Assembly: GCA_014607495.2 (NCBI GenBank)
Contig: CP053163.1
Span: 9,466,716 to 9,530,715 of the forward strand
Origin: Carposina sasakii
Taxonomy: Eukaryota; Arthropoda; Insecta; Lepidoptera; Carposinidae
Direction: 5' to 3'
DNA: 64,000 nucleotides
Shown here one piece after another: positions 54,628 to 64,000 of the stretch. How positions within the stretch are numbered: position 1 is the first letter of the stretch; each line of letters begins with the position of its first letter. The position numbers and the translations under genes are program-made. Below the pieces are notes generated by a model. It saw only the letters and a list, made by a program, of their open reading frames with translations. It did no database searches and was not told the origin of the DNA.

Positions 54628-57159
54628 TATAGGTAGATATACAATGCAGTAAAATTAATACGAGTACGACATATTTAATCACAGTCAAATGTATTTTACG
54701 TTGGAAAATATTTTAAATTAATTTTAAATTTGGCTGAACCAACACGAAATTCACCCAATTCCAAACGCGGGCAGAAAATTTCAAATACTTGCAGGAAATG
54801 GAATGAAAATATTAATAGTCTACAAAGGCGGCTTGCCTTTGAAGTCCGTCGCCTGGGATTGCACACCGACAAGCGTTCCTATCTCAACCCTTTGTTTCTG
54901 CCAAATCTCCGATGAATGAAGGCGGTCGATTGTGGCCCCACATGAGAGGCTTTCATGCCACAAAAGGTCAGGTAAGCTGATTGGGTGGTGCTCGAAAATT
55001 TCGATGATTTCGTTTGAAAAATTTTCATTGCTATCGATTTACATTTCCGGGTTTGTTTTTGAGGCTTCGAGGGTGATCGGTGCCTTTGTTGTTTGTTGTG
55101 AGTGACACATCGTTGTTTGATTTACAAGGCGTTGTGAAGTTGTACCAATATTTTTTAAGGGTGTATAAGACGATATACCAAGTGGAGTTTTTTGTCGATA
55201 TCTCGGATTTTGTGATTGACACGCGTATTTTTTAGTAATTGATAAGATATAGTTTGGTGTACTTTTTACTTATTATTCAATAGTGTATCATCACAAAACA
55301 CAATTAAAATATCATTTCAATTAAATTCCATCATTCAAACGACTTATAAGTCCATAATATTGATGAATAGCTTTAAATTATGCGAAATAACAGCGTTGGA
55401 ATCGCCTGTAATTGGGCCATTTCAGGCCATACTCAAACAAGGTACGGACTATGAAGTAAGCGCATAGAGGAGATGGTACGGTAAAGTTTCTTACAATAAA
55501 TAATAAAGCCATTGCAGACGAAAACGTAGACAATGGTGGGATTTTGACAGTGATTGATTCTTACTGCGCTGCTTAGTTTATAGGTACCTTTGGCGGGTTT
55601 TACCCGACTGCGCCATTATGTTTTTCAAATGTAGGTATGTATGTTTATTTCTTTGACGCGCTCTAGAGCCTAGGCGGCTTGTGCCTTTTTAGCTTAAGAG
55701 ATGTCATTAGATTTGTTTTATAGCCAATTTCAATACTAAGAACTTTTATCCAAATTTGAAACTTTATATGAAAACAATTGAATATTTATAATCTGAGTTA
55801 TGCAAAAATCAAGATCGGTTATTGAAACTGGCTATTAGTTGTGGAAGCGATACTGGGTAGGTTGTTGTTTTTTAAAGTATCAAATTATTATCATTAGTCT
55901 TAATTGACACTCGCATCTCTTTTATCCTCTTCCTCCATGGTACGGTCAGAAAATTGAGCATTTCATGTGCTACCGTAATGGCGCGTGTGAGCACGAATTC
56001 TGGTGAAATATTCGCGAATCGAACATTTATTCAATGCGTCACCCGATACGACATACGTACTCGTATCGGCGCGTTATCGCATGGATAAAATGTCATGAAT
56101 ATCATTTTGTACGTCGTTTATAGAGATGTATTGTGTGGAAGTATGTAATAGATATTTAAAAGGCGAATACTTTGTTTTATGTGAAGATGTAGTGTTGTAC
56201 CTATACATTATTCATGCTCCGTATCGACAACTTCTTGTGGTAGATAATTTTGATCTGATTCTTGATGTAGAATATAAATAGGTTTTTATTTGATGTTCGA
56301 TTTGTTGTATGTTATCCTGCTATCTATGTATTTTATAGTTTGTGACAATGTACAGATATTTGAATTACTTGACTTACGGTCTTATGTTTCCTAGATGGGA
56401 GAGAGAGGACCGCCACAGTTCTCGGTCAGTCTTGAGTTTCGCACTTTTTGCTCCGTGTTTTCTCTACTTTAAAATGAAAAACAGGTTGATAAAGCGCCAT
56501 AAATAAGATTAAAGTATACACACAAGATGGATTCGTAAGAGAATACCCACCTCGTGCCTCTTTGAGCAACGTCTCATTTAAATAATCCAGAAACTCATAA
56601 GATTTTATGAAATTACACTCCGCACAGATTTGCGTGTCCTTGGAACTTGTGGCGAGGAATTTTCCCCAAGTTTTTGGGAGCCTCACGATGGATGAAATTA
56701 CTTGGCATTCCTCAATAACTTAAGCTATATCGAAAATACTTGTTATATTGATTGATCCCTTTGTGGTTTCGTAAGTTTGGTGTACGTGTTCCTCGGTAAA
56801 TAATTTTCGGGGAAAAAAGCTAATCTCAACTTCGGTGGCCCGACCTTTTTGTTTTGAAGGGTTTCGCCCTGTCGATGAAGCGGTGTGTGAAATTTAAGGG
56901 TTATTTTTATGCATGAAATATGGGTATCTAGCCGCCGCAGATGCGCCCTAATGGTAGTGTACTTATAGTACGACCATGCGGTCATTTTTTGAAATATCCT
57001 CAAATCCATGATCACAACAATATGGCGGTAAGCTAAGAAAGTGTGAATAGCAATTGTTTTCCGTATGGTCATGAAAGTATTGATCATGGAGCTGAATAGA
57101 TATAGAAAAAGAGAGAGACTCACATTACTTTGGAATACAGTGTGGAAGATGATAATATA
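54628..57159. other. Repeat-poor stretch without recognised gene
   Basis: Frames at 54730-54915 (RRLAFEVRRLGLHTDKRSYL), 56426-56686 and 56743-57123 were read; none shows a domain or a typical exon boundary pattern. The 55595-55690 segment shares the ACCCGACTGCGCC motif with 488-580. Of the intergenic intervals this one would be the first place to test for a hidden exon. Confidence 0.4.
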
Positions 57160-57542
57160 CAGGATGTTTTTTTGTGGCCACCTTTAACGAAGGGTACGTA
57201 TTCTATACATGAAATAAAGTAAGTTTATGCCAAAAAAAATGCTGGGATTTTTTTTTTTTTTTTTGAAAAAAATTTTTAAATTCCTTGATCGTGCGAAATT
57301 TATAGTGTCTAGTATTTATGTTAGTTTTTTTATAGACAGATATAAATTATTTTTCGTGAAAAAATCCTGCTACGCGCGTCTATGTGCATTTATGCAGAAA
57401 AACGCAGTCTATTTACTCAACTTTGGACCCTAATATTTTGGAAACCAGACACTTCCCAGGCATGCTTCCATGGAGAAAAATGATCGTGATGATGAGGAGA
57501 TTCCGTAGTTTTCGGGAACGTTGACGACCAAAAATCACCCTG
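57160..57542 (-). mobile_element. MITE A, copy 8
   Basis: CAGGATGTTTTTTTGTGGCC to AAAATCACCCTG with TA flanks. Almost the same as copy 3. Confidence 0.88.
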
Positions 57543-58102
57543 TATGCAAATTATGCCAAATACAAGTGAATAAAAAAATATTGCGCCGCGCCAACCTCAA
57601 GTTAATAAAACTTCACATTGTAAATGTACGAGTATCGATATTTTAAAGTAACATGCATACATATACATATACAACTACGAGTATATTCCCAAATTAGGGT
57701 ATCCAGATCTGCAAGATCACGAAGGAGATCTTGTAGACGAGTTATCATAGTAGGCCAAATGTAGAAGAGAGTAAGTGTATTAAGACTAACATCTGAAACT
57801 AAATTGGAAATCGAACTATTCAAAAGCTCGCTACCAGACCAAATCTTAGTAGCATTTACAGGAAGTCCTACTTTGGATCTGTCTAAACTTTAATTCAGTC
57901 GTCTGCTCGAGAGACCTAAAATGGGTTAACCTGATTTGACAGGGGAATGACACTGAGATGCGTCCTGGTGCTGGGGTGAATTGCAAGCTTAGCTTAGATA
58001 GACCAGGTAATAGACAGGTGACTCTTTTAGTTTTTGAGGAGCCCCAATATGAGGTAGCAGGATCTGAAGGATCATCGAGGTCAGCCACGTTTAGCAAAAC
58101 TG
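57543..58102. other. No recognised gene
   Basis: Overlapping frames on both strands at 57846-58161 (e.g. DLDDPSDPATSYWGSSKTKR) have no known domain. 57680-57715 (TATTCCCAAATTAGGGTATC) is a Q-like scrap. Confidence 0.4.
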
Positions 58103-58188
58103 GCTGGACGTATTATATACTAGCGGACGTATTATATACTAGCGGACGTATTATATACTAGCGGACGTATTATATACTAGCGGACGCC
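58103..58188. repeat. 19-bp tandem repeat at a Helitron terminus
   Basis: About four units of GCGGACGTATTATATACTA. The last unit runs into the Helitron end (CTAGCGGACGCCCGCG). Each unit equals the terminal nine bases of the element plus ten bases of flank. Confidence 0.85.
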
Positions 58189-58505
58189 CGCGACTCCGTA
58201 CGCGCGGACTACAGAATAAACAAAATATCAAAATTATCCGGTAATAAAACATTTTCCCGAGATAAAAAGTAGCCTATATGTAAAGTGGGACCTGTCACGA
58301 TATATTCCTGAAAACTGTATCGAAATCGGTCCAGCCATTTCTGAGATTAGCGTGCACAAACGCACAGACAAACAGACAAAAATTCAAAAAATCATTATTT
58401 TGGGTACTGTTGCGTGGATAAAGGTCTCCTATAATATTTTTTCTAATCTATCTTCTATGCACAGACAGCGATCCGTTACATTTTTATTATATGTGTAGAA
58501 GATAG
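58177..58505 (-). mobile_element. Helitron-like non-autonomous element (Lep1 type)
   Basis: Minus strand ends GCGGGCGTCCG then CTAG|T. Interior CTTTTTATCTCGGGAAAAT and AATGTAACGGATCGCTGTC as in 15010-15334. The flank of the 3' end is repeated in tandem. Confidence 0.82.
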
Positions 58506-58677
58506 ATAGGGTAGATAGTAGAAGATAGAATAGATGATCAATGAGAAGTAGAAAGCTCAATGCTTATGTACCCCTGAGTTCTTAAGTCGACTCTTATGTT
58601 ATGAACGGGAGGATATGCTGGGATTATCTATTTTAGTGAAGCCCTGCAGCCACTATATATATTGATACTAGTGGACG

Positions 58678-59015
58678 CCCGCGACTTCGTCCGCATGGAC
58701 TGCAGAAAAAACGAAATGTCGAAATTAACCGGGATATTTTCCTGGGATAAAAAGTAGTCTGTGTCAATTTTTTTTTTTATAATTAATAGGCTTACGCTTG
58801 ACCACAACGCGCCTGATGGTAAGCACCGTTGCAGTCTAAGATGCAGCGCGCTTGCTTTTAAGAAACCGGTTCACTCTCAATTCAATTCAATTCAATCCAG
58901 GGTGTCAGCTAACCCCATACCAAATTTTATTAAAATCGCTTCAGCTTTACGCAAAGAGTAACAAACATCGATCCATACATCCATACAAATTTTCACGTTT
59001 ATAATATTAATAGGA
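58678..59015 (-). mobile_element. Helitron-like element with nested insertion
   Basis: The minus strand begins TCCTATTAATATTATAAACG and ends CGGGCGTCCA then CTAG|T. The segment 58763-58893 is foreign: the host reads AAAAGTAGTCTGTGT, then the insert, then CCAGGGTGTCAGCTAAC. Confidence 0.82.
58763..58893 (+). mobile_element. Short retroelement 3' piece nested in the Helitron
   Basis: Contains GGCTTACGCTTGACCACAAC, GCCTGATGGTAAGCACCG and GCAGTCTAAGATGCAGCGCG, a string typical of a lepidopteran LINE or SINE end. TCAATT-type repeats lie at the right edge. Confidence 0.6.
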
Positions 59016-59544
59016 TAGTAGCATATCTCAACCAAAAGCATAGAGGAATAAAAGACCAAAAGTTATGTTTTTCTGAAATGATTCCGTTCCATTAAATCTA
59101 TACGGACGAGTTATATAGACGTAGGTACACTTTTATTTCAGAAAGATGTAAAAAAACATGTACACATTAACTTGAAGCGCGAATCAAAACGGAAGGCTTT
59201 TCAAATGAATTACCACCCGCCATTACTCTCCACATAATAACCCTTCCGTGATTTTACCCGAAAAATTCAATACTCGCTCGGTTTTTTTATCCGATTCATT
59301 CCAGCCGATTGGTGTCGAATGGAATCGAAAAGTAACATGAAGCAAACACAAAGAGAGGTGGACTGACAACTTTGGCTCATAGATGAAAACTCCATCATTG
59401 ATACGCCCGCCTTCGTCCATTCACTCGGTGTAATTATATTTTCTAGTGAAGCCCCGCACCGTAATTTTATTTTTTGTGTGTAAGAAAAAAAGAATATCAG
59501 AAAAATAATGTATACGAGTACTAGACTCTAAAGTATAATACTTA
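59016..59544. other. No recognised gene
   Basis: One TACGAGTA word at 59513-59520 and the GTGAAGCCCCGCACCG scrap at 59443. Confidence 0.35.
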
Positions 59545-59690
59545 TTTGCTCGTGCCTCGGAAATACACGTAAAGCTAGTGTCCTGCACACGCTTGCGCAC
59601 TGTAATAATTTCCTACGCAGTCGCCTAATCTCCGTTGAGATTGGGCTCAGTGACCGAAGTACATACGGTCTCAGGATATACCTATAGTTA
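59545..59690 (+). mobile_element. SINE-2, 3' half, degenerate
   Basis: CGTGCCTCGGAAATACACGT, CACGCTTGCGCACTGTAATA, CTAATCTCCGTTGAGATTGG, in SINE-2 order. Confidence 0.65.
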
Positions 59691-60032
59691 TCATATTGAC
59701 TGACGTATTTCCTCGTTATATTTCCTTCGTTATTTATACGTAGAACGATGCTCACTCACTCGTGAAAGATTTCTCGGGACACTCTGAATACGTTCGCGTA
59801 TCTGAGTGATTGATTTAACGCGTTTCTCCATATTTGTGTCGCATCAAATGTATTGTGTGATGAGTATTGCTACCGAAATATTTTATTGTGTGAACTTTTC
59901 AAATGGAAAGTATTATTCATATTTACTTGAGATGTGAAATATTGTTCGTTTTACATTAATTTTGCGGGGGCGGTGAAAAGGAAAGCGCTTCCGGCCCCAC
60001 CGAGTTATTTGTTATTGTTTAGCTCATGTATA
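59691..60032. other. No recognised gene
   Basis: No signal apart from a GC patch at 59965-60003. Confidence 0.35.
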
Positions 60033-60304
60033 CAGGATGATTTTTGGTCGTCAACGTTCCCGAAAACTACGGAATCTCCTCATCATCACGATCATTTTTC
60101 TCCATGGAAGCATACCTGGGAAGTGTCTGGTTTCCAAAATATTAGGGTCCAAAGTTGAGTAAATAGACTGCGTTTTTCTGCATAAATGCACATAGACGCG
60201 CGTAGCAGGATTTTTTCACGAAAAATAATTAATATCTGTCTATAAAAAAACTAACATAAACACTAGACACTATAAATTTCGCACGATCAAGGAATCTAAA
60301 ATTT

Positions 60305-60955
60305 ATTTTCAAAATACGTGGAGTCCATATTGAGGTACGGTCTTCCATTGTGGGGTAATAGTACAGATAAAGATAAAGCGTTTATTGCACAAAAAAAATG
60401 TATCAGAGCTATCTGCGGAATCCCACCCGACGAGTCGTGTGAGCCATTTTTTAAAGACCTTGGTTTGTTACCATTACCTTGTTTATATATCCTTGAAGTT
60501 AGTAGTTTTGTCAGCAAACACAAGGATCTATTTGTAAAATCATGTGCTGTAAATAACAGACTAAAAAGAAACCCTAATAGATTAGTTCATGACGAAATAC
60601 CAAAGTCAGCTAAATATGGTAAAAGCTGTCTTACAATGTGTGTAAAAATATATAACAAATTACCAAACGATATAAAACTATTAAATAATTCAATATTTAA
60701 AATTAGACTACGCAAGTGGCTTCAGGAAAAAAACTTTTATAATTTAGAAGATTTCTTTAAGTGTAGGAACAAAGATAACTAGGTACCAATTATTATTTGA
60801 CATTGTAATGATAAATTTAATTTAATGTAGTTTAGTTTACTTTATAATTTGCATGCTAAGTTTAATTGGCTAGACATAAGGACAATTTTTTATATGTGAC
60901 ATCTTAATTTACTATGTTTAATTGCAAATAAAGATTTATCTTATCTTATCTAAAA
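60305..60955 (+). mobile_element. 5'-truncated Jockey/CR1-group LINE nested in MITE A
   Basis: ORF2 remnant, 3' UTR and the tail AAATAAAGATTTATCTTATC then TTATC, poured into an A-run. The tandem TTATC at the 3' end is a feature of some CR1-like LINEs. Younger than the MITE copy that holds it. Confidence 0.85.
60309..60782 (+). pseudogene. LINE ORF2 C-terminus (about 157 codons, uninterrupted)
   Basis: Readable from FSKYVESILRYGLPLWGNS, then DKAFIAQKKCIRAICGIPPD, ESCEPFFKDLGLLPLPCLYI, LEVSSFVSKHKDLFVKSC, YGKSCLTMCVKIYNKLPND and LRKWLQEKNFYNLEDFF to a stop at 60780-60782. This is the region after the reverse transcriptase catalytic core in Jockey/CR1-group LINEs. The first methionine (60318) is internal, since homology starts earlier. 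No frameshift or stop: a recent arrival. Not the same family as 51594-52157. Confidence 0.87.
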
Positions 60956-61056
60956 AAAAAAAAAAAAAATCCAGCATTTTTTTTGGCATAAACTTACTTT
61001 ATTTCATGTATAGAGTACGTACCCTTCGTTAAAGGTGGCCACAAAAAAACATCCTG

Positions 61057-62449
61057 TATAATCACTGTGAGAAACTTCCATATTGTGTTCCACAAATGTA
61101 TTGAACTGTGGTTCTCTGTAGCGCCCCATAGGTTGCCTTATATTAAATTCTCAGCTTTATAATAAGGTAGGTACATTATTGCCTAAAGTTTTATTTTATT
61201 TATCTTTGGTTATTACCAAGTACTCCTTCGTGAGTATTAAACTGAGAATTATAACATAATTAACATCCAATGGTTATCTCCCGCAACGCTTGACACAAAA
61301 GATTGTATTCTATCTGCCAAAATTTTTAAAGATTATTTTCAACACAAATGTTTATTCGATATCTCTCACTGTACCTGAAGCAGAGTTCTCGCTTTTATAT
61401 CCAATACACGAGCAATAAAATGGGTTTTAAAAGATATTCACGTCTGAATATAGTATACAGTGTTTCCGCGCTATAAGTACACCATTTTTCTCTATTTCTT
61501 TTGAGCTGGGCAAATAAAGTAAAAACCCTGTCTTGTCTTTTTATTTTGCACTAGAAATTGGTACGGCTTTCAACATTTTTAGGAACATTAAAATGCTACT
61601 ACATAGTATAAATTACACATTTAGTTTTTAATGGTATTCGTATTTCCGCTGTGCTCTCCTTCCATGTATGTCTAGGTTCCTTCCATGGAAGACTATGGAA
61701 CTCTGGCATTCTCTAGACGATAAGCTAGCAACTTGTCACTGATCAATAACATCTGTCCCCGCTATTCTAAACGTGGCTGAGGGATTTCTTTTATGATCCT
61801 GCAGTTCTGGCTACTCCATTGCGGGAACACAGCCATGGATATATGTATGTCTGTGGCATTCGCATCTAAAACATAGATATAAATTAGGTTTATATCTTTT
61901 TTAGTGTTGTGAGTCTTCTTTTTTATTTGGTACATTTCATGGTGAAGGTATAAAAGAGGAGGTGGGACTACGAACTGAGTCGTGTGGCAATCGTGAGGCC
62001 ATGACATCATGATAGGGGCGGAGCTTCAGGGCCAGTGTGTGTAACGCAGTAGCTGTAACCACACGCTAATGCAAGTAGTTTGGCTGGTCACTGCAAGGTG
62101 GTTTCAATGTAAATGGGCAGGGCTACAGTGTCAGGATGCTCCCCTCGTCCCATACTTCACCCCGCTCCGCGGCACACTATTTTTGTATGAAAATATACTT
62201 TGCCGCTGCTCCTCTTTTATTTCTTCTCCATGGTACATTTATAGGCTATGTGTGATACGAATTACCGTCAGTCCGGGCTAAGCTACGTGTCTAGATATTA
62301 GCAAGTAGAAATTAAATAAATCTACATAAGTTATAACTGTGCTTTTGATTATATTGTATTTTACTTTCTATCTTAATAAAAATTGCTTATCATTATAATT
62401 ATAGATCGTTAGCCATATTATTAATGTACTGTGAATTTGTAGCAAATTC
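61057..62449. other. No gene; contains the unsplit repeat Q
   Basis: No domain in the frames at 61762-62010 or 62069-62281. Confidence 0.4.
61690..61835 (+). repeat. Repeat Q, unsplit copy (empty site)
   Basis: CTCTGGCATTCTCTAGACG, GATCAATAACATCTGTCCCC, GTTCTGGCTACTCCATTGCG. It aligns with 35873-35915 joined to 36431-36500 and lacks the 503-bp element. Confidence 0.75.
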
Positions 62450-62658
62450 GTACTAGTATTATAAACGCGAAAGTTTGTGAGTATGGATGGAAATTTGTTA
62501 CTCTTCCACGTAAAAACGGCTGGAGCGATTTTAATAAAATGTTAGTATAGAGTTAGCTGACACCCTGGATTAACACATAGACTACTTTTTATCCCGGATA
62601 ATTTCGCCATTTAGTTTTCTCTGCAATCTGCGCGGACGAAGTCGCGGGCGTCCACTAG
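62450..62658 (+). mobile_element. Helitron-like non-autonomous element, short copy
   Basis: Starts CTAGTATTATAAACGCGAAA and ends GTCGCGGGCGTCCA then CTAG|T, with the terminal hairpin. Interior CACCCTGGATTAACACATAG as in 30195-30437. Confidence 0.83.
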
Positions 62659-63404
62659 TTCAATATAAAATATGATCTTCGTGAATTTTTCGAAAACCTC
62701 ATACAGTTTAAAACTAAATGGTATAAGGTTTGCTATTATAACCAATATCACTAGCATGGTATACGCAAATATAAGTACACACTTCAGTCAAAACTTGAGT
62801 TGGCAACCGTACACACCCTCACGTTTTATTTGAATACGGAATAAGTTATGTTGCGCAGAGGTTTCAAAATACTTTCGTGTACAATCTAGGTGAGTTGTTT
62901 CGGAATTCATTCGGGGTTGGGTTGTTAGTATAAATGATGTTAGTGCACTGGTTCGGGGATTTCGGAATTAGGCAAACAAATTCCTTGATTTAATTTGTGC
63001 TGTAATTAATCCGTTTTCATTTGTGTTTTGGACTCGAGTCTGTTTGCGGTTGTTTTAGTTTTAACAAGTCAATGTAGTTTATAATAATATTGTTTATGGG
63101 GTATATAAACTCAATATTGAATTTAAATAAACTTTAGGGTTAACCAAAGAACTGCTCTTGCATATTAAGTCAGAACTATCTTACCACGTAAGATAGTTCA
63201 AATGTGAGATAGTTAAGAACAACTTTTGATCTTACAAAACCATCAATATGCATAAGCCACACGTTAAATTTGTTTTATAAATAAGCGCGATTCATTTGCA
63301 GTTCGGTTCCTTCGCCTTAGTATTTATCCCACCTGGAACGCCTTAGATCATGCGATTCAATCCCGGTAGGTAATATGATATAATTATATATGCTCTAGGC
63401 TAGA
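62659..63404. other. No recognised gene
   Basis: 63170-63205 has AACTATCTTACCACGTAAGA then TAGTT, a small palindrome. No coding signal. Confidence 0.4.
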
Positions 63405-63545
63405 TGAACATATTCGGACCAAATTGGTGACGTGTTTAAGGTCTAGTCAAGAGCAGCTCAAATGAACGAGCTTGTCTAAAAAACTTCGTAAATGTAGATG
63501 AGGCGAAAGAAGTATGTTTGGAAAGTGCTAAATGTAGATCTGCAC
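63405..63545 (+). mobile_element. RTE-like LINE 3' end (family M), decayed
   Basis: GACCAAATTGGTGACGTG, CAAGAGCAGCTCAAATGAAC and GTAGATGAGGCGAAAGAAGT line up with the DQIGEILKKG and KVDEAKEVC codons of 34921-35109, with stops and frameshifts. Confidence 0.7.
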
Positions 63546-63633
63546 TGTAGTATATTCCTTTCTTGTACTATAATACCTCAACAATGAGATTTTATGGTGT
63601 TTGTTAAAGGTAAAGTAAAGGTAAAGGTCCTCA

Positions 63634-63784
63634 GCGTGAGAAGGCCACCCGCGAGATGGACGGACGACCTAACTACGTGCGTCGTCGGTTGGATACAGGC
63701 CGCTTCCGACCGGTCGGAATGGAGGTTGTTGGGGGAGGCCTATGTTCAGCAGTGGACTTCTCAAGGCTGAGAATGACGATGATG
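63634..63784 (+). mobile_element. 5'-truncated RTE-like LINE (family L) with 10-bp target duplication
   Basis: AAGGTCCTCA at 63624-63633 and 63785-63794. Carries AGGCCACCCGCGAGATGGAC, GGAGGTTGTTGGGGGAGGCC and a GAATGACGATGATG tail. The ORF2 frame has small indels. Confidence 0.88.
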
Positions 63785-63800
63785 AAGGTCCTCATTGACC

Positions 63801-63938
63801 TACCTCCGCTATGCGGTGAAGCGGTGGCGGCCACGCAGACGCAGTGCAGCAGCAGCGAAAGAAGCATGTTGCCTCATGCGTCGCGCCTCACGTCTCGTCC
63901 GTCACATGCTCGGGGAGGCATCGCGTGCTCTGGAATAA
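63801..63938 (+). other. Unrecognised GC-rich open frame (45 codons), possibly partial
   Basis: Open from at least 63795 to TAA at 63936-63938: YLRYAVKRWRPRRRSAAAAK, EACCLMRRASRLVRHMLGEA, SRALE. Much richer in C and G than anything nearby, and basic/alanine-rich. It may be the end of a protein, a repeat or chance. The LINE at 63634 sits directly before it, so whatever it is was interrupted there. Confidence 0.3.
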
Positions 63939-64000
63939 AGGAAAATAGGTCAAATCCTGTCAGAATATCCGCATTTTGCAGATATTTAAAACTATTGCGC

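Larger units (their letters stand above)
60033..61056 (+). mobile_element. MITE A, copy 9, split by a LINE
   Basis: The left part 60033-60304 runs from CAGGATGATTTTTGGTCG to GCACGATCAAGGAAT. The right part resumes at about 60955 (CCAGCATTTTTTTTGGC) and ends AAAAACATCCTG, TA flanks. The break falls in the A/T-rich patch of the MITE. Confidence 0.88.

Noticed and set aside
54730..54915. 61-codon frame as a conserved exon
   Set aside because: I could not link it to any protein family and saw no supporting splice pattern. Left as the best place to test, not as a call.
59934..60158. Recurrent peptide DDFWSSTFPKTTES with a HHHDH motif as a small conserved protein
   Set aside because: It appears only within MITE A copies, in either orientation, and has no start of its own. 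The recurrence is that of the repeat.

Overview
Kind of sequence. This is AT-rich nuclear DNA from an insect, almost certainly a moth or butterfly. The basis is the set of repeats it carries: Lep1-type Helitron ends (a short GC hairpin, then CTAG|T), tRNA-derived SINEs with A and B boxes, RTE-like LINE tails ending in (GAT)n or (TATG)n, and several TA-flanked MITE families. I found no convincing host gene. The only protein-like stretches are C-terminal remnants of LINE reverse-transcriptase ORFs (4486-4641, 7222-7596, 34921-35109, 51594-52157, 60309-60782) and one small unrecognised GC-rich frame at the right edge (63801-63938). No true tRNA, rRNA, CRISPR array or bacterial-type operon was seen.

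Layout. 1-6 kb: LINE tails, a 408-bp foldback, MITE A and B copies, SINE-1. 6-12 kb: SINE-T copies and a 5'-truncated RTE-like LINE with target duplication. 12-19 kb: SINE-2, two Helitrons and an 836-bp palindromic element. 20-23 kb: MITE B and A copies and the first hammerhead-bearing element. 23-30 kb: LINE and SINE scraps, a duplicated 124-bp segment, the second hammerhead element and three MITE/SINE insertions. 31-37 kb: a solo LTR, two more hammerhead elements and a LINE end. 37-51 kb: sparse SINEs, two TIR elements and one of the two Harbinger-like MITEs. 51-64 kb: two LINE ORF remnants (one inside a MITE), SINE-2, Helitrons with a tandem repeat at one terminus, and LINE tails.

Most notable. 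(1) Four copies of a repeat family (22377, 28024, 31952, 35916) carry a type-I hammerhead ribozyme-like core: CUGANGA, a GCCA/UGGC stem, GAAA, a minimal stem III and a GUC or GUA cleavage site. Stem I co-varies between subfamilies. The family has a fixed 3' end, variable or inverted 5' ends and 12-14 bp target duplications, which suggests a Penelope-like or retrozyme-like retroelement. (2) The 8-mer TACGAGTA (or its complement) occurs 29 times. In four cases a paralogous repeat copy shows exactly six bases added at a TA. This matches the known excision footprint of the Minos group of Tc1 transposons. (3) Two LINE-SINE pairs share 3' tails, and several nested insertions give relative ages.

How the parts relate. 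The window reads as a gene desert or large intron built by repeated insertion of short non-autonomous elements. LINE tails indicate the probable engines of the SINEs, TA-flanked MITEs the work of Tc1/mariner transposases, and the TACGAGTA scars a now absent Minos-like transposon.
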